Below are positions 60,202 through 61,705 of a stretch of 61,705 bases of DNA, piece by piece. The notes under the pieces are model-generated. The model searched no databases. It was not told where the DNA came from and saw nothing but the letters and a program-made list of their open reading frames with translations. Source of the stretch: a virus; the IMG/VR virus record IMGVR_UViG_3300032249_000557, positions 1-61,705 of that record. One strand, written 5' to 3'. Within the stretch, counting starts at the first letter, position 1. Each line of letters begins with the position of its first letter. The translations under genes and the position numbers were made by a program.

Positions 60202-60230
60202 ATTCTACATCTATTATCGTCAATTGTCAA
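60202..60230 (-). promoter_or_regulatory. cassette promoter of the structured RNA
   Basis: TTGACA, 17 nt ATTGACGATAATAGATG, TAGAAT. Confidence 0.9.
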
Positions 60231-60264
60231 GCCCTCTCTACAGAAATTCTGAAAAATTTTTAGA

Positions 60265-60351
60265 TTGACGTAACCCTATAGAGCATAAGCACTTATGTCG
60301 AGGCGGGCCGCCCGCCCTACCCCTAAGTTGTTTAAGGATAAGGACTTACGA
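60265..60351 (-). repeat. family A double-hairpin repeat copy 10
   Basis: TGACGTAACCCTAT ... AAGCACTTATGTCG, GCGGGCCGCCCGCC linker, CTAAGTTGTTTAAGGATAAGG / ACTTACG. AAAAATTTTT follows on the minus strand. Confidence 0.85.
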
Positions 60352-60555
60352 TTAGTTGTTACTAGCCCCAATAGACTCACGAACTCTAACCGCACCCTCA
60401 CTCTTAGCAATTTCAAGAGCCCTACAAAAGAACTCAAAGAAAATATCCAGTTCTTCGTGCATAGCTTGCTCATCAACAGTAGCAGCCTTCAGCAAACGAG
60501 TAGCAAAATCAGCCACACACCCACAAACAGCGTCTCGTTCATCACTCGTCAACAT
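60352..60555 (-). CDS. hypothetical helical protein
   Basis: 67 aa, helical: SDERDAVCGCVADFATRLLK then EELDIFFEFFCRALEIAKSE. The stop abuts repeat A10. Confidence 0.7.
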   Translation of the reverse strand: MLTSDERDAVCGCVADFATRLLKAATVDEQAMHEELDIFFEFFCRALEIAKSEGAVRVRESIGASNN

Positions 60556-60575
60556 AATTCTCTCCCTTTCTGCCC

Positions 60576-60604
60576 AATATACTCTATTAAAGACCCTTTG
60601 TCAA
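60576..60604 (-). promoter_or_regulatory. sigma70-type promoter of 60555 gene
   Basis: TTGACA, 17 nt, TATATT. Confidence 0.75.
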
Positions 60605-60614
60605 GCCCTGACTA

Positions 60615-60667
60615 CTGGCTGACTATACCCACTCAGCCCGACCCGCTAGGGTTAGGCAGGACAAACA
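60615..60667 (-). repeat. family B repeat copy 6
   Basis: CTGGCTGACTATACCCACTC ... GCTAGGGTTAGGCAGGACAAA. It overlaps the last codons of the 60652 gene. Confidence 0.7.
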
Positions 60668-60801
60668 TTGGAGATTCGCTCAATGAGCAAATTCTTCCCA
60701 TACAACTTTTCGGCCATAGCCAGGGCATGATAGGTGCTATATGCTTCCACATAGCCCACAACCCTATTACCCTTCATCACCATATAGGTATCGGTATTCA
60801 T
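60652..60801 (-). CDS. hypothetical protein
   Basis: 49 aa; TYMVMKGNRVVGYVEAYSTY then HALAMAEKLYGKNLLIERIS; small strand-helix-strand. The stop lies in repeat B6. Confidence 0.65.
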   Translation of the reverse strand: MNTDTYMVMKGNRVVGYVEAYSTYHALAMAEKLYGKNLLIERISNVCPA

Positions 60802-61067
60802 TCGTCATCCTCCTCTTGCGTTCCTGCGAACATGGTTTCCCACTCCTGAGCATCAATTCCCGTTTTGAGAATCTCACGATCATCCGCATTGAGATACGGG
60901 AAAGCAACTTGAATCAATTCTCCGTTGACCCAACGCTGGGCATCGTCAAGTCGAGTGACTATGGAAAAAGGACGACCGCCAGTAGACAACCCACTGAACT
61001 CGATCATACCCTCATCACTAACCTTGCGAGTAACCTTGTCCGTCAAAGCATAAGGCTTAAATAGCAT
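60798..61067 (-). CDS. conserved phage protein (IQ.aFP.L...ERE motif)
   Basis: 89 aa. RPFSIVTRLDDAQRWVNGEL, IQVAFPYLNADDREILKTGI then WETMFAG. This wording (W..G.lIQ.a.P.Ls..eRE.L.tGi....W...F) is among the most common small phage/bacterial hypothetical signatures. Role unknown. Confidence 0.8.
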   Translation of the reverse strand: MLFKPYALTDKVTRKVSDEGMIEFSGLSTGGRPFSIVTRLDDAQRWVNGELIQVAFPYLNADDREILKTGIDAQEWETMFAGTQEEDDE

Positions 61068-61091
61068 CTTTTTCTCCTTTTGATTCCCTGT

Positions 61092-61120
61092 ATTCTACAC
61101 TACTATTATCGGCTTGTCAA
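61092..61120 (-). promoter_or_regulatory. cassette promoter for 61067-60652 unit
   Basis: TTGACA, 17 nt AGCCGATAATAGTAGTG, TAGAAT. Confidence 0.9.
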
Positions 61121-61147
61121 GAGAAAAAACTTGAGCAAAAAAAGATT

Positions 61148-61232
61148 GTCGTAAAGTGTTGAAGCATAAAGACTTACGACGAAGCGGGCCGGCCGACCTC
61201 GCCCTAAGTCCTTTGGTGTCAAAGGGTTAGGG
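61148..61232 (-). repeat. family A double-hairpin repeat copy 11
   Basis: CGTAAAGTGTT ... AAAGACTTACGACG, AGCGGGCCGGCCG linker, CCTAAGTCCTTT ... AAAGGGTTAGG; CTTTTTTT follows the hairpin on the minus strand. Confidence 0.85.
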
Positions 61233-61265
61233 GTTGGTCAGTTAGTAGGCAGAGACTGCTAGTTT

Positions 61266-61670
61266 TTAGAACAGATTAGCAAACCCGCTCTTGAACAAAG
61301 CACCGGCCAGCAACGGCTTTCGGCACTTGGTTACTCGCTCTGCGTAGAAATTACGCACCTTGCCATCCGCAGTTCGACATGTTACCAGATTACTGGTACG
61401 AATAAACTCAGGATCATTGGCACGATAACGACTCTTACGGTTGAGTCTAGTAATCTGATCGGCAGTCAACGTCTGCTTGCCGATTACTTTAGCAAGAAAA
61501 CGCTCATGCGTTCCATGCAAAGGCTGCTCGTAAACAAAGTTGAAAACCTGGCCCTCTTGGGCATTCGCCAAGCTAGCCTTCGATCCACCATAGACCGAAT
61601 AGAAGACGAAACCCACAACAGCAACGGCAGCAGCCGCAAGAATCGAACCAAACAAAATCACATCGTTCAT
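61266..61670 (-). CDS. membrane-anchored hypothetical protein
   Basis: 134 aa from ATG at 61670. N-terminal membrane helix (ILFGSILAAAAVAVVGFVFY), then a soluble basic domain with ITRLNRKSRYRANDPEFIRT. GC-rich. Unrecognised. Confidence 0.7.
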   Translation of the reverse strand: MNDVILFGSILAAAAVAVVGFVFYSVYGGSKASLANAQEGQVFNFVYEQPLHGTHERFLAKVIGKQTLTADQITRLNRKSRYRANDPEFIRTSNLVTCRTADGKVRNFYAERVTKCRKPLLAGALFKSGFANLF

Positions 61671-61705
61671 AGAAACCCTTTCAAATTGAAAATCGATCAC
61701 AACAT

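Noticed and set aside
59814-60252. Plus-strand ORFs of 69 and 93 aa
   Set aside because: Lie in the structured RNA locus with no start context and no protein-like composition.
47574-61232. CRISPR array
   Set aside because: Family A copies are kilobases apart, imperfect and contain genes between them; no regular spacers and no cas genes.

Overview
The window is a stretch of a large, dsDNA tailed-phage genome (or a phage-like contig), almost certainly a T4-like or jumbo-type myovirus. The evidence is about 160 tightly packed, mostly tiny genes, nearly all on the minus strand with ATGA or GTGA stop/start overlaps; an rIIA/rIIB pair; an AEP-type primase; an ATP-dependent DNA ligase; ThyX; a UV-damage endonuclease; endonuclease VII; many homing endonucleases; about a dozen tRNA genes and a phage-borne tmRNA. 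Host identity cannot be read directly. Sigma70-type promoters (TTGACA-N16/17-TAtAAT-like) and GGAGG-type ribosome binding sites argue against a Bacteroidetes-type host. No capsid, tail or terminase genes are present, so this is an early/accessory (takeover and metabolism) arm.

Layout (transcription runs right to left unless stated). 0-5 kb: primase (truncated by the window edge), rIIB-like, rIIA-like. 5-46 kb: an AT-rich accessory arm of mostly unknown small proteins, with recognisable islands: HNH + intron-containing tRNA-Leu (7.4-8.1 kb); metallophosphoesterases (8.6, 17.9, 31.1 kb); a glycosylase-like protein, HNH, DNA ligase, endonuclease VII, second HNH, tmRNA and tRNA (11-16 kb); deaminase, UvdE, metalloprotease-like, GIY-YIG and ThyX (20.7-24.9 kb); LAGLIDADG (30.2 kb); ASCH, two methyltransferases and a QueC-like ATP-pyrophosphatase (34-36.5 kb); then a run of micro-membrane proteins (41-45 kb). 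47.5-61.7 kb: a visibly more GC-rich arm in which genes sit in short transcription units separated by an almost identical cassette: an ~88-bp two-hairpin repeat (family A, 11 copies) followed by a sigma70 promoter. This arm also holds the main tRNA cluster, a DUF932 protein, a phosphoribosyltransferase, a kinase-like protein, and a ~0.9-kb non-coding, highly structured locus (59.3-60.2 kb) with its own promoter.

How it fits together: nucleotide supply and repair (ThyX, deaminase, PRTases, ligase, UvdE, endonuclease VII), host-takeover or decoy proteins (rIIA/B and many small acidic or membrane proteins) and translation support (tRNAs, tmRNA) are expressed from many short sigma70 units. Selfish elements (HNH, GIY-YIG, LAGLIDADG and a group I intron) have inserted at unit borders and next to tRNA genes.

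The best candidates for undescribed biology are the structured RNA locus at 59.3-60.2 kb, the family A double-hairpin cassettes, the second repeat family (B), tRNA-like elements with enlarged anticodon arms, and a tRNA-Leu(UAA) group I intron at the same site as the cyanobacterial one. All function calls come from reading motifs by eye; no database search was run.
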